From: CALLPQ01 sp038531745
Lineage (GTDB): Bacteria > Pseudomonadota > Alphaproteobacteria > Caulobacterales > Parvularculaceae
Reading direction: 5' to 3'
Assembly: GCA_038531745.1 (NCBI GenBank)
Contig: JBCBBJ010000008.1
Location: forward strand, 81,262 to 145,261
DNA length: 64,000 nt
The notes beneath the pieces were generated by a model. It worked only from the letters and a program-made list of their open reading frames with translations. It did not search any database and was not told the DNA's origin. Made by a program: the position numbers and the translations under genes. Shown piece by piece: positions 16,363-26,242 of this stretch. Every line of letters begins with the position of its first letter. Within the stretch, counting starts at the first letter, position 1.

Positions 16363-19300
16363 ACGAGATCTGTTGTTTGTGTTGGGCCCACCGGGGACGG
16401 CGACAGGTCGGGTGCGCGACGCCTTATTGCTGGCCACCGACCGCAAAGTCACCGGCAAAAAAGCTGACCAGGATGCCGCCGGGCCTACTGCGCTCGACAC
16501 AATCAATCGCAATCTGATCGACAAATTAAGGCTCAACCCCGACAGCCCGCAAACTCTGTCGCCCGCGCACTTACGCGGTCAGACCTTTCGTGAGGACAGG
16601 ATTGCGGCGCGCAAGGCGCTCTTTACCCTCGCTAAAGACGATTTTCCGCTGGTCTATACGCACCCCCTGGCGGCCAGCTTGTTGCCCTTCTGGCAAGGGG
16701 TTGTTGATGACACGGATATCCGGCTCCTCACCTGTGTCGTGGCGGTCAATCCCCTTCAAACCCTCGATGAGGTTAATGATCCCGATAAATCCGATGCCGA
16801 TCAGCACACGCGCGAGACCCTTGCCCGGTGGACCCAATCAATGTTCCACGCCCTGCGTGATGCGGACAAGAACACCGGCATCATTGCCTATCCAGCTTTC
16901 CTGACCGAGCCCACGCGAACCCTTGGCCAGGCGATGGAACGCCTACCAGAGAAATGGACTGGTACCCTTCGCGAAAATGCCAGCAAGATTGATGAAAAAA
17001 TCATTGCGCCCAACCGCGACGGGCTTGCCTATACCAACAAGGACTTGCACGACACGCAAGCCGTGCCGGGCTTCATAAAAACACTGTACACAGATCTTTT
17101 GAAAGCTAGCGATCCGACACAGGATTTCTTGCTTGACGATGTGTTGGAAGCGTTTTCAGCGCGCTCAGAAATTGATTTCTTCCTGTCGGCGTTTGGTGCA
17201 GCCACACGCGATAAGCAGAAGCTGATCAGCCGGGTAAAGGCCCTTGAGACTGAGATACGTACACTGACGAGCCTTGGCGAGAAGTCAAAGCTCGCATTGG
17301 AAAAAGCCGAGGCAAGCCGACAATCTTTGCTAAGCGAAAATCGCGCCCTGACCGGGAAAATCACGACGCTCACCGCCGACGTTGCCGCCGCAAAACAGAG
17401 CAACAATGAGCAAGTGGGCACGTTAAGTGAGAAGAACGAAGCGCTGAGCCGGTCGCTGGAAGAAAATGATCAGGCGCTGGCCCATCTCCAAACCCTGCTC
17501 GAACAAAACAGATTGGAATTTACGGCGCGCGAAAAAGAGCTGACCGGCGAAAATGCGCGTCTGTCGCAACAGGCCGATGCAGAAACCCGGCTTGCCAAGG
17601 CCATGAAACGCGAGCGTGCCCAGGACCAACAACGCTTTAACATGGAACGGGCTTCGTGGATTAAACAGCAGCGCCAAACCGCGAAGGATTATCAGGACGT
17701 CGTGGCGAGCCTGCGCACCGGCGCGATGCCCAGTTTGGACGCTGGCTCAGGCAACGGGGAAGAAAGACCGGACCAGGGTGAGCAAGATAGTGGCGCGGCA
17801 ACCGGCGGCGACGCGCTTTCCAATGCGCTCAATTCGGCCGAAAGTCGCATCAGCGCCCTTGATGCCGACAAAGCCAATGCCGAGAGCCGGGCCCGTAAAC
17901 TTGAGCAGGAGAAGGCAAAAACCGAAGCCCGTGCGCGCGATGCTGAACGCACACTCATTGATCAGGAAGCACGTCTCGCCGAATTGGAACTGGAAGCACA
18001 GGCCGCCCGCGAGGAAGTGGACGCCCTCAAGCAGTCAACCTCGTGGAAGATCAGTGCACCCGTTCGCGGCGCAAAGACGGCCATGGCCTCCCCGCGCGAA
18101 ATGGTAAAATCCATCATCCGGCGCCCGGCCGCGTTGGCAGCGGTACCGGGTCAAAAAAAAACTAGGCTAAACGGCATCCGGGCAAAGACCCCGGCCTCGG
18201 CACGGGCAATCGTCAAGACCGGTCTTTTTACGACCCTGCCATTTTTGTTTTCTGGTACCGGTGCGTACCAGCGCTGGCGCGTCCAAAAAACAAGTAAGAA
18301 TAATGACGATAACAGCGCGGTATCATCACCATCACACGATAAGAGTGCTGCCCCGGCTCTTGAGACAAACAGCGCCAAAACCGAACCAGTGCTTTCGCCC
18401 ATTCACGACAAGCGCACTGCGCCAACACCGGGAGCACCCGACGAAGCTAAGAAAGTGCGCGCCATCGCATTTTACCTGCCGCAATTTCATGAGATTCCCG
18501 AAAATACCAAATGGTGGGGCGATGGGTTTACCGAGTGGAGTAATGTTAAACCTGCACGTCCTCAATTTAAGGATCATTATCAGCCCCATGTTCCCGGGAA
18601 GCTTGGCTATTACGATCTTGCGAAAGACCCGGACATCTTTCACCGGCAGGCAGCATTGGCCCAACTCTATGGCCTGTCAGGCTTTGCCTTTTACTTCTAT
18701 TGGTTCGGTGGCAAACGGTTGTTAGAAACACCGATACAACGGGTACTGAAGGACCCGTCGATCAATTTGCCCTTTTGTCTTTGCTATGCCAATGAAAATT
18801 GGAGTCGGCGTTGGGACGGAGCCGACCACGAAATCCTGATCGCACAAAATCATTCGCCGGAGGATGATCTCGCTTTTATCAGTCATATTGCGCAATATAT
18901 GCGAGACGAGCGGTATATCAGAATTGATGGCAAGCCCCTCCTCATCGTCTATCGCCCGGGCCTATTGCCATCGGCACGCGACACCGCAGAGCGCTGGCGC
19001 CAATGGTGTCTCGATAACGGGATCGGCGACATCTACCTTGCCTACACCCAAGGGTTTGAAAAGCTACCGCCGAGCATGTTTGGCTTTGACGCAGCGATTG
19101 AGTTTCCGCCCAACAATCACGGCCTAACGGGCAACCCTAATCTCGTGCCCCCCAACGCGGAGGATTTTGCGGGTAAGGTGTTTGACTGGCGCGATCTGGT
19201 CAAACGGTCACATCATTATCCGCCTGCGCATTATAAACTGTTTCGCGGGGTTAATCCGTCGTGGGACAATACGGCCCGGCGCGGCGCACGCGGGACCGTT

Positions 19301-21715
19301 CTTTTGAACAGCAGCCCAGCGCTTTATCAGGAATGGCTGACCAATGCGGTAACCGATACGTGCCAACGGATTGCCAGCCCCGATGAACGCCTTGTCTTTA
19401 TTAATGCGTGGAACGAATGGGCAGAGGGCGCGCATTTGGAGCCCGACGAAAAATATGGATATGCGTGGCTGGAGGCAACGCGGCGGGCGGTTGTGGCCGA
19501 CGAGACCGCAAAGGAAGCACCAAAGAGGCCGCTAAACGGGGCAAGCCCAGCAGCAACCTTCAATAGCGCACACCACAAGCAGCGAGAGCCAGCCCATATT
19601 AGAGCAGCGGAGCAAGGGGCCCTGAACGACGAGGCCGATGATAGTGATGTCCTCTTCCCGGGTGAACGAGATGCGGCTGCGAAAAAAAAAATCCTGATCG
19701 TCATTCATGATCTCTTCCGCCACGGGGCCCAGTTTGGAGCGCTGAATATGGCCAAAACCCTGAAGGAGCGGTTTCACCGCGAGGTGACGGTTATCGCCGG
19801 CAAAGACGGCCCCTTGCGCGGACATTTTGAAGCCGTTTGCCCGCTGATTATCCTTGAAGAGACGAATGAGGCGAGCAAAATAGCGGATGCGCTCGATACC
19901 CTGACGCGCGACGGCTATCACCACGCCATGGTCAACTCCTCCGCCTCGGGATGGATTGCGCCCTTCCTGAAAGAGGCGAACATCACCTTTATCGGCCTTG
20001 TCCACGAGATGGAGACCATTGTCAGGTCCATGGGGCTGGAAGACAATTTGAAAGCGTTTGACGAGTACGGCGCTGCAACGATCTTTCCGGCAACACTTGT
20101 GAAAGATCAGACGGCGGCGTTTTTACCGCGCGGTACCTGGCGTAACCCGGTCATCGCCCCGCAAGGTCTTTATAAATCAGATATCTTGATCGGTGAAAAC
20201 GAACAGTCCCTCAACCGGGCAAAGGAAAAGGCGCGCGAAAAAATCGCTGGTCGCCACGGCTTTCCAGAAACGGCTGTGGTTTTTTTAGGGGTGGGTTTTG
20301 GTGACAGCCGCAAAGGTATCGATTTTTTTGTTGATTGGGCGCTGGCGACAATCAAAGTGCACCCCGCCGCCCATTTTATTTGGCTCGGTGACCTCCATCA
20401 AGAAATGCGCCCCGGCGTTGAAAAGCGGTTGCGCGCGCACGGGTCCGTCGCCGGGCGGATCCATCTGCCGGGTTTTGTGACGCAAACGCAGGATTATTAT
20501 TTGGCTGCGGATGTTTATGTCCTCTCCTCACGCGAAGACCCGTTTCCCTCCACGGTGTTGGAAGCGTTCGCATGCGGTGTCCCGGCGGTGCTTATGCGCG
20601 GGACCAGCGGGATTGAGGCGTTAAACAACGAGCCTTGCGTACACGTCTTTGAGGGCGAGGGCGCCGATGCCTTTATTGACGCGTGCAAACCCTGGATTGA
20701 AAATCGTGCGGCAGCACGCGCCGCAGGAGAAAGCGGCACCGCCCTTATTAAAACACAATTTGGCTTTGTGAGCTATCTCGGCTCACTGCTCGCCCATCTT
20801 GATACTGATCATGCCAGCGTCAGCGCCATCGTTCCCGGCTATAATTACGAGGATTATATCGAAAAGCGCCTCGCCTCCATTATTAATCAAACCCATCCGC
20901 CGCGCGAGATCATTTATCTTGATGACGCCTCGACGGACGATAGCCTTGCCAAAGCGCGGCAACTCCTCGCCGAAAGCGGGATTAATCACCGGGTACTGAG
21001 CAATCAGACCAATAGCGGCATGGTCTTTCGCCAGTGGCAAAAAGGCGTTGCCGAGGCCAATTTTCCGCTGTGTTGGATTGCCGAAGCTGACGACTGGGCC
21101 GATGAGCACTTTATCGCCCGGTTGGCCCCAAAATTTCTCAAAACTGAGACTGTCCTTGCCTATTGCGATTCCCGGCAGATTGACGGCGATGGCACCGTCA
21201 TCGCGCCGGACTATCGGTATTATGTGAAAGACATCTCGCCAACCCGCTGGGAGACCTCCTTCAGCGACAACGGCACGGCGCAAGTTTGCGCAAGCCTATC
21301 GGCCAAGAATGCCATTCCCAATGTGTCCGCCGCGCTCATGCGGACCGCACCCCTGCGCGCTGTCCTCGATCAACATTTGGATCGGCTCCAAACCCTACGC
21401 ACGGCTGGCGACTGGCTTGTTTATGTGCATCTGCTGCAGGCGGGCGATCTCGCTTTTGAAAGCACGCCCCTAAACTATCACCGGCGCCATGAGAACAGTG
21501 TCACTATCAGCCAGTTTTCCCTTGATGATCTTTCCGAAATCGCCGCGATGCAGGCTTACATCGGTGAACATTTTCCGATTACCGCTGATCAGCGTGCCCG
21601 GGCCCGGCGCTATCTCAATCATCTGATTGAGCATTTTGACATGCGCGGCCAATACACCGATACACAGCTTGACGCCGCAATGCATGGCACCACTGCGGGC
21701 GCGGCACCCCAATGA
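16355..21715 (+). CDS. Giant four-module protein: sulfotransferase-like, coiled coil, WbsX-like, GT4 and GT2
   Basis: A 1786-residue protein that begins the polysaccharide locus. Residues 1-280 resemble sulfotransferase-type P-loop proteins, with a degraded loop GPPGTATGRVRD. Residues about 290-580 form a charged coiled coil that ends in STSWKISAPVRG, a motif often found next to glycosyltransferases. Residues about 700-1050 match the WbsX-like glycosyltransferase family (AFYLPQFHEIPENTKWWG through WNEWAEGAHLEPD). Residues about 1109-1475 are a GT4-like domain with SREDPFPSTVLEAFACG. Residues about 1488-1780 are a GT2-like domain (VPGYNYEDYIEKRL, DDASTDDS). The protein has no signal peptide or membrane span, so it should act at the cytoplasmic membrane face. 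Several successive sugar transfers by one polypeptide are likely; donors and acceptor are unknown. Confidence 0.88.
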   Translation: MSKRDLLFVLGPPGTATGRVRDALLLATDRKVTGKKADQDAAGPTALDTINRNLIDKLRLNPDSPQTLSPAHLRGQTFREDRIAARKALFTLAKDDFPLVYTHPLAASLLPFWQGVVDDTDIRLLTCVVAVNPLQTLDEVNDPDKSDADQHTRETLARWTQSMFHALRDADKNTGIIAYPAFLTEPTRTLGQAMERLPEKWTGTLRENASKIDEKIIAPNRDGLAYTNKDLHDTQAVPGFIKTLYTDLLKASDPTQDFLLDDVLEAFSARSEIDFFLSAFGAATRDKQKLISRVKALETEIRTLTSLGEKSKLALEKAEASRQSLLSENRALTGKITTLTADVAAAKQSNNEQVGTLSEKNEALSRSLEENDQALAHLQTLLEQNRLEFTAREKELTGENARLSQQADAETRLAKAMKRERAQDQQRFNMERASWIKQQRQTAKDYQDVVASLRTGAMPSLDAGSGNGEERPDQGEQDSGAATGGDALSNALNSAESRISALDADKANAESRARKLEQEKAKTEARARDAERTLIDQEARLAELELEAQAAREEVDALKQSTSWKISAPVRGAKTAMASPREMVKSIIRRPAALAAVPGQKKTRLNGIRAKTPASARAIVKTGLFTTLPFLFSGTGAYQRWRVQKTSKNNDDNSAVSSPSHDKSAAPALETNSAKTEPVLSPIHDKRTAPTPGAPDEAKKVRAIAFYLPQFHEIPENTKWWGDGFTEWSNVKPARPQFKDHYQPHVPGKLGYYDLAKDPDIFHRQAALAQLYGLSGFAFYFYWFGGKRLLETPIQRVLKDPSINLPFCLCYANENWSRRWDGADHEILIAQNHSPEDDLAFISHIAQYMRDERYIRIDGKPLLIVYRPGLLPSARDTAERWRQWCLDNGIGDIYLAYTQGFEKLPPSMFGFDAAIEFPPNNHGLTGNPNLVPPNAEDFAGKVFDWRDLVKRSHHYPPAHYKLFRGVNPSWDNTARRGARGTVLLNSSPALYQEWLTNAVTDTCQRIASPDERLVFINAWNEWAEGAHLEPDEKYGYAWLEATRRAVVADETAKEAPKRPLNGASPAATFNSAHHKQREPAHIRAAEQGALNDEADDSDVLFPGERDAAAKKKILIVIHDLFRHGAQFGALNMAKTLKERFHREVTVIAGKDGPLRGHFEAVCPLIILEETNEASKIADALDTLTRDGYHHAMVNSSASGWIAPFLKEANITFIGLVHEMETIVRSMGLEDNLKAFDEYGAATIFPATLVKDQTAAFLPRGTWRNPVIAPQGLYKSDILIGENEQSLNRAKEKAREKIAGRHGFPETAVVFLGVGFGDSRKGIDFFVDWALATIKVHPAAHFIWLGDLHQEMRPGVEKRLRAHGSVAGRIHLPGFVTQTQDYYLAADVYVLSSREDPFPSTVLEAFACGVPAVLMRGTSGIEALNNEPCVHVFEGEGADAFIDACKPWIENRAAARAAGESGTALIKTQFGFVSYLGSLLAHLDTDHASVSAIVPGYNYEDYIEKRLASIINQTHPPREIIYLDDASTDDSLAKARQLLAESGINHRVLSNQTNSGMVFRQWQKGVAEANFPLCWIAEADDWADEHFIARLAPKFLKTETVLAYCDSRQIDGDGTVIAPDYRYYVKDISPTRWETSFSDNGTAQVCASLSAKNAIPNVSAALMRTAPLRAVLDQHLDRLQTLRTAGDWLVYVHLLQAGDLAFESTPLNYHRRHENSVTISQFSLDDLSEIAAMQAYIGEHFPITADQRARARRYLNHLIEHFDMRGQYTDTQLDAAMHGTTAGAAPQ

Positions 21716-21725
21716 TGGTTTGAAG

Positions 21726-24700
21726 ATGTTTGGCGGTAGGCATAGACAAAAACTGGCAGATCGCATGGCGGAAGCCCGTGCGCTTTTCGATGCGGCGTGG
21801 TACCGGGCGGCCTATCCGGATGTGGCTGAGTTAGGGATTGATCCGTTCACCCACTTTATTGAAGCTGGCGCCTTAGAAGGGCGCGACCCTTCCCCGCTCT
21901 TTGATACGGATTATTATCGCAGCAATAATCCTGATCTTGACGCATTTCCAGATCCGCTGATCGCCCACTTTATCGATTGCGGCGGCCTCGAGGGGCGCGA
22001 TTGCAACCCGCTCTTTAAGACGCAAGTCTATCTTGATCAGTACCCGGATGTGCGCGAAAGCGGAGACAACCCGTTCCTCCATTACCTAAACAGCGGCGGT
22101 ATTGAAGGGCGTGACACAGGCACCTTCTTTGACAGTCAGTATTATCTCGATACCAACCCCGACATCGCTGAGCAGGGGTTGAACCCGCTCAAGCATTTTT
22201 TGCTAGCCGGCCATGCGGAAGGGCGCAACCCGAACCGTCTGTTTTCAGTCGAATGGTACCTGACAAGAAATCCGGACGTGGCGGAAGCGGGTCTCAACCC
22301 GGCGATCCACTATCAACGCACCGGTGGCACGGAGGGACGCAGCTGCCACCCGCTATTTGACGGCGCCTATTATCAATCGCTCTACGCGGATGTTTATGAG
22401 AGCGGACTTTCTCCCCTTGACCATTATTTACGCATTGGCCGCGGCGAAGATCGCCGTCCCCATCCCTTGTTTGATCCCCATCATTATCGGCGAGCGGTGG
22501 AGGATGACAATCGTCTTTCGGACGTGGGTTATGATCCGTTAGCGCATTATCTGGAAAATGGTGGCGCAGCGCTTATCAATCCGCATGCGCTGTTTGATAG
22601 CGCCCACTACCTGAAACAAGTTGATGATACCGCTGGCGATATCATTCCGCTCGTCCATTACATGATGCTGGACAGCACGATCAATATTTCGCCCACGCCG
22701 CTTTTCGATCCGGCCTATTACCGTGAACAGCGCGGTGCCTATTTGAACGAAAGCCGGGCCTTACTGGCTGACTATATTGTTGATGGGGCCGCGGCCCATA
22801 TCGATCCGCACCCACTCTTTCAATCCTGGTGGTATGCGCAACACCATATGGCCGCCGGTGCGCACCCTGGCTCCCCCCTGGAGCATTTCGTTGGCGATGA
22901 CACCGGCCTTAGCCCCAATCTCTACTTCCTGAGCGATTGGTATCGCGCACAGAACCCAGATATCTCCGCAGACGGAACACATCCGTTCGCGGCCTATGTG
23001 ACCCATGTGAGCGCACTCATCAATGATTTGCACAATGGTACACCCACTGACCACAGGATCAGGCCAAACCCCTGGTTCGATGCGGGCTGGTATCTGACTG
23101 AAAATCCTGATGTCCTGGGTGCTGGTGAAGATCCGCTGGCGCATTATATGACAACAGGTTTTCGCGAAGGCCGCCGCCCCAGCCCGGACTTCGATGCGCG
23201 TTGGTACCGCGAAACCTATACCGAAATTGGCGACGGTGATCCGTTGGCGCACTATCTCGAGGGCGGTGCTAAACTCGGCTATGCCCCAAACCCCGCCTTC
23301 AATGCCCAGTTAACTGCGGCAACTGGTGATCCCGATGTGTCGGTCATGTTCAGTAAAAAAGGCAAACCGAAAATTGATCCGCGTCAGCGCCAATTACTTG
23401 CCGCGTCGTCACTTTTTGATGCGGCGTGGTACCGCGAGAAATATTTGACCCCGGCGGGAACCGATATGGACCCGGTGGACCATTACCTCACATTTGGCGC
23501 ACATCTTGGGTATAATCCAAGCGAACGCTTTAACACCAAAGCCTACCGTTCCCTCAATCATGATTTGCGCAGCGCCGCCATTAACCCCCTCCTCCATTAT
23601 ATTCAGCATGGTCGATTTGAGGGGCGCCATGCCACCAAGGAAAACCGGGACAATGAGGTTGAAGCGTTTCGTTTTAGTCCACCTGAATATGGGCCGGTCA
23701 CCGATATTCTGAAATATGATAGCGACGTTGCGGCGCCGGAAACACTGACCGAAACGATTTGCCTGCATCTGCACCTGTTTCACACCGACATGGCTGATGA
23801 ATTCAGTACCATGATCAATTTTTTGACGGTGCCATTTACTCTGGTTGTTAGCATTCAACTCGGTGAAGATGTTGATCGCTGGAAAGACTATTTTACCGAT
23901 CAAATCACTCATGCCGAAAACGTTATTGTCAAAGCATGCCCCAATCAGGGCAGAGATGTGCAACCGTGGCTCGTTGCCTTTGCTGACGAAATCGCCGCGC
24001 ACGATCTGTTTTGTCATATCCACACGAAAAAATCGGGATACAATAAATTCCAACGCTCATGGCGGCGGTATCTGGCCCATACACTCTTCGGCGAAAAGAC
24101 CATCGTTAATCAAATTCTGTCGCTCTTTGCGGATGATCCCACGGTGGGTCTCGTCTTTCCAGCCTATTTCTACATCCTGCGCAATCAACCGAACTATGGC
24201 AAAAATTTTGACGCCTATGAGCGGCTTTATGCCATGCTGTTTGGTGATGTACCCGATACGGAATGTCCGGATTATCCAGCGGGATCGTTCTTTTGGGCGC
24301 GTTCGGCAACACTTGAGCCACTCTTCAATCTACAATTGACTGTTGATGATTTTGACACCGAAGATGGCCAGGTTGATGGCACCATGGCCCATGCGTTGGA
24401 ACGTATTTTGGGCGCGCTCCCTGACGTAACGGGCCATACAAAGCGCTGCATTGCGGTTGATATCCCGTTCGACCTTGTGCGGTATATTCATCCGGCCCGG
24501 GTTGAGACATTAAACCCATCCCTCATGCTGCCAGCCTCTTTTGAGATATCGCCAAAAGCGACGCCGCCGGCAAGCCTAAAAAGTAAACGCATTGCCGTTT
24601 ATTCAGCGATTAGCGGGGGCTATGAAGACCTCGTTCGTCCCTTGACCATTGACGACCAAGTTGATTATTTTCTGTTTACTGATCAACCAGCCCGCTACGA

Positions 24701-25325
24701 TCCCGATTGGGCAACGGTTATCGAAACCCCCTTTATAAGCCATAAACCCGTACGCACCGCCCGCTACGCCAAAACCCATCCGCATTTCTGGTTCCCGGAT
24801 TATGATTATGCAATTTGGCTGGATGCGAATGTGCTGCCAGTGGCGTCGCTCCTCCCGTATGTGGCACAGCTGGAGGGGACAGGCTATGAAGCGGCCTTTA
24901 TCCAGCACCCCTTGCGTTATAATTGCATGGAAGAAGGCGGTGAACTGATCAAGTTTAACCTTGATGATCAAGCAATTATCGAAGAACAACTAATGCGCTA
25001 TGGGCGGTATACTGATATTTTTGGTGAGGAACTGATTGAAACAAATTTCTTTATCTGCCGCCCGCAGTTGGCCACAACTAGGGCGTTCTTTACCCATTGG
25101 TGGTCCGAGCTAAACCGATATTCCCACCGCGATCAGCTCAGCATCAATTATGCGATCCTGCAAACCGGCTTAAACTGGCGACCAATATTTGACGATAACC
25201 AGTCACTACGTGACTCCTCCGACTTTTTCCTGTTGGAACATGAAATGCCAAATCGCGATCAGTTTATCAGTAAGATTAAATCGCAATTAGAAATGCCAAC
25301 GCAACCGGTGCGTGCAGCGTCATGA
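21726..25325 (+). CDS. Repeat-rich protein with RgpF-like and DUF616-like glycosyltransferase domains
   Basis: A 1199-residue protein. Residues about 19-640 hold roughly 16 tandem units of 34-50 residues with the pattern LFD..WY...NPDV...G..P..HY...G..EGR.P.P. Residues about 678-950 resemble rhamnan synthesis protein F (HLHLFHTD, NQGRDVQPWL, HIHTKKSGYNKF). Residues about 953-1190 resemble the DUF616 glycosyltransferase-like family (AVYSAISGGYEDL, IWLDANVLP). I chose ATG 21726, 10 nt after the upstream stop; an earlier frame start inside the previous gene (21627) is less likely. It overlaps the next gene by 4 nt. The nearby rfb genes support rhamnose as donor sugar, by inference. Confidence 0.87.
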   Translation: MFGGRHRQKLADRMAEARALFDAAWYRAAYPDVAELGIDPFTHFIEAGALEGRDPSPLFDTDYYRSNNPDLDAFPDPLIAHFIDCGGLEGRDCNPLFKTQVYLDQYPDVRESGDNPFLHYLNSGGIEGRDTGTFFDSQYYLDTNPDIAEQGLNPLKHFLLAGHAEGRNPNRLFSVEWYLTRNPDVAEAGLNPAIHYQRTGGTEGRSCHPLFDGAYYQSLYADVYESGLSPLDHYLRIGRGEDRRPHPLFDPHHYRRAVEDDNRLSDVGYDPLAHYLENGGAALINPHALFDSAHYLKQVDDTAGDIIPLVHYMMLDSTINISPTPLFDPAYYREQRGAYLNESRALLADYIVDGAAAHIDPHPLFQSWWYAQHHMAAGAHPGSPLEHFVGDDTGLSPNLYFLSDWYRAQNPDISADGTHPFAAYVTHVSALINDLHNGTPTDHRIRPNPWFDAGWYLTENPDVLGAGEDPLAHYMTTGFREGRRPSPDFDARWYRETYTEIGDGDPLAHYLEGGAKLGYAPNPAFNAQLTAATGDPDVSVMFSKKGKPKIDPRQRQLLAASSLFDAAWYREKYLTPAGTDMDPVDHYLTFGAHLGYNPSERFNTKAYRSLNHDLRSAAINPLLHYIQHGRFEGRHATKENRDNEVEAFRFSPPEYGPVTDILKYDSDVAAPETLTETICLHLHLFHTDMADEFSTMINFLTVPFTLVVSIQLGEDVDRWKDYFTDQITHAENVIVKACPNQGRDVQPWLVAFADEIAAHDLFCHIHTKKSGYNKFQRSWRRYLAHTLFGEKTIVNQILSLFADDPTVGLVFPAYFYILRNQPNYGKNFDAYERLYAMLFGDVPDTECPDYPAGSFFWARSATLEPLFNLQLTVDDFDTEDGQVDGTMAHALERILGALPDVTGHTKRCIAVDIPFDLVRYIHPARVETLNPSLMLPASFEISPKATPPASLKSKRIAVYSAISGGYEDLVRPLTIDDQVDYFLFTDQPARYDPDWATVIETPFISHKPVRTARYAKTHPHFWFPDYDYAIWLDANVLPVASLLPYVAQLEGTGYEAAFIQHPLRYNCMEEGGELIKFNLDDQAIIEEQLMRYGRYTDIFGEELIETNFFICRPQLATTRAFFTHWWSELNRYSHRDQLSINYAILQTGLNWRPIFDDNQSLRDSSDFFLLEHEMPNRDQFISKIKSQLEMPTQPVRAAS
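21774..23640 (+). repeat. About 16 degenerate tandem repeats of roughly 110-115 nt within a coding sequence
   Basis: At protein level the unit is LFD..WY..NPDV...G..P..HY...G..EGR.P.P. Units 1-6 and the unit near 23070-23180 are well conserved. Units near 22460-22990 keep the LFD..(W/Y)Y opening but lose NPDV and EGR. DNA identity between units is low, so the array looks old rather than freshly amplified. Comparable repeats occur at the N-termini of other large bacterial glycosyltransferases; their role is not known to me. Confidence 0.85.
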
Positions 25326-26242
25326 CCGAAAACACACCGTCGCAAGAACCGCTGTCCCATAATGTCATCGTTTGTGTCCATAATGGATTGGATGACGTTA
25401 AACGCTGTTTGACTGCTCTACGTGATCATTGGGCGGGCGCGGGACTTCAAAAATTACTGATCGTTGATGATTGCTCCGGTGAAGAAACGCGCAGCTTTCT
25501 TGATGATTTTTGCAGTGCTTTTGGCCCGGCTGATCTCATACGTCTCGACCAGCAGCATTTTTACACCAAAGCCGCCAATCGGGGTTTGCGCTTTTCCCAA
25601 GCGAGCCTGCACACCCTTCTTAATAGTGACACGGTGGTTACGGCGGGGTGGGCAAACAGCATTCGGCGTATTTTTGACGTTGATCCGAATGTCGGCATTG
25701 CCGGGCCCATGTCGAATGCAGCCAGTACTCAGTCACTGCCCCATGTGAAAAGTAACGACGGTCAAACCGCGATCAACCATCTACCAACTGGGATGGGTCC
25801 GGATCACTTTGCTCGGGCCGTGAGGGGTCTTGCGGCGGGGCTGACTATACCCTACGTGCCGGTTATCCACGGCTTTTGTTATACCATTCATCAAAAAGTT
25901 ATTGATCGCATTGGTCTTCTCGATGAAGAAACCTTTCCCACCGGATATGGCGAAGAAAATGATTATAGCTTTCGTTGCGAAGATGCCGGGTTTGTGCTCG
26001 CCATAGCCCTCGATAGTTTTGTTTATCACGCTAAGTCACGCAGCTATTCAAAAGACCAACAACAAAGCTTCACCAAAAAGGGGCAAAAGGCGTTGGAAAA
26101 AAAGCACTCCGTGCGGCGTATCCAGAATGCAATTGCCACGATGGAGGCGCAGCCGTCATTGAGCGCTCTGCGCGAAAAAGTGCTCGCCTATTGGCCGGAA
26201 CATGATTTCCTCAAGGTGACGGCGGCGGAGAGCGCTGAATGA
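25322..26242 (+). CDS. Glycosyltransferase family 2 protein
   Basis: A 306-residue GT-A fold transferase. It opens with NVIVCVHNGLDDVKRCL and LLIVDDCSGEETR, has the metal-binding LLNSDTVV (DxD-like) near residue 98 and a GYGEENDYSFRCEDAGF block near 209 typical of rhamnosyl- and related transferases. It overlaps both neighbours by 4 nt (ATGA), so it is translated together with the exporter permease. It is predicted to be cytoplasmic. Donor and acceptor are unknown. Confidence 0.92.
   Translation: MTENTPSQEPLSHNVIVCVHNGLDDVKRCLTALRDHWAGAGLQKLLIVDDCSGEETRSFLDDFCSAFGPADLIRLDQQHFYTKAANRGLRFSQASLHTLLNSDTVVTAGWANSIRRIFDVDPNVGIAGPMSNAASTQSLPHVKSNDGQTAINHLPTGMGPDHFARAVRGLAAGLTIPYVPVIHGFCYTIHQKVIDRIGLLDEETFPTGYGEENDYSFRCEDAGFVLAIALDSFVYHAKSRSYSKDQQQSFTKKGQKALEKKHSVRRIQNAIATMEAQPSLSALREKVLAYWPEHDFLKVTAAESAE

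Noticed and set aside
21774..23640. Possible CRISPR or recent tandem amplification
   Set aside because: The periodicity is at protein level; DNA units are divergent and there are no identical repeats separated by unique spacers.
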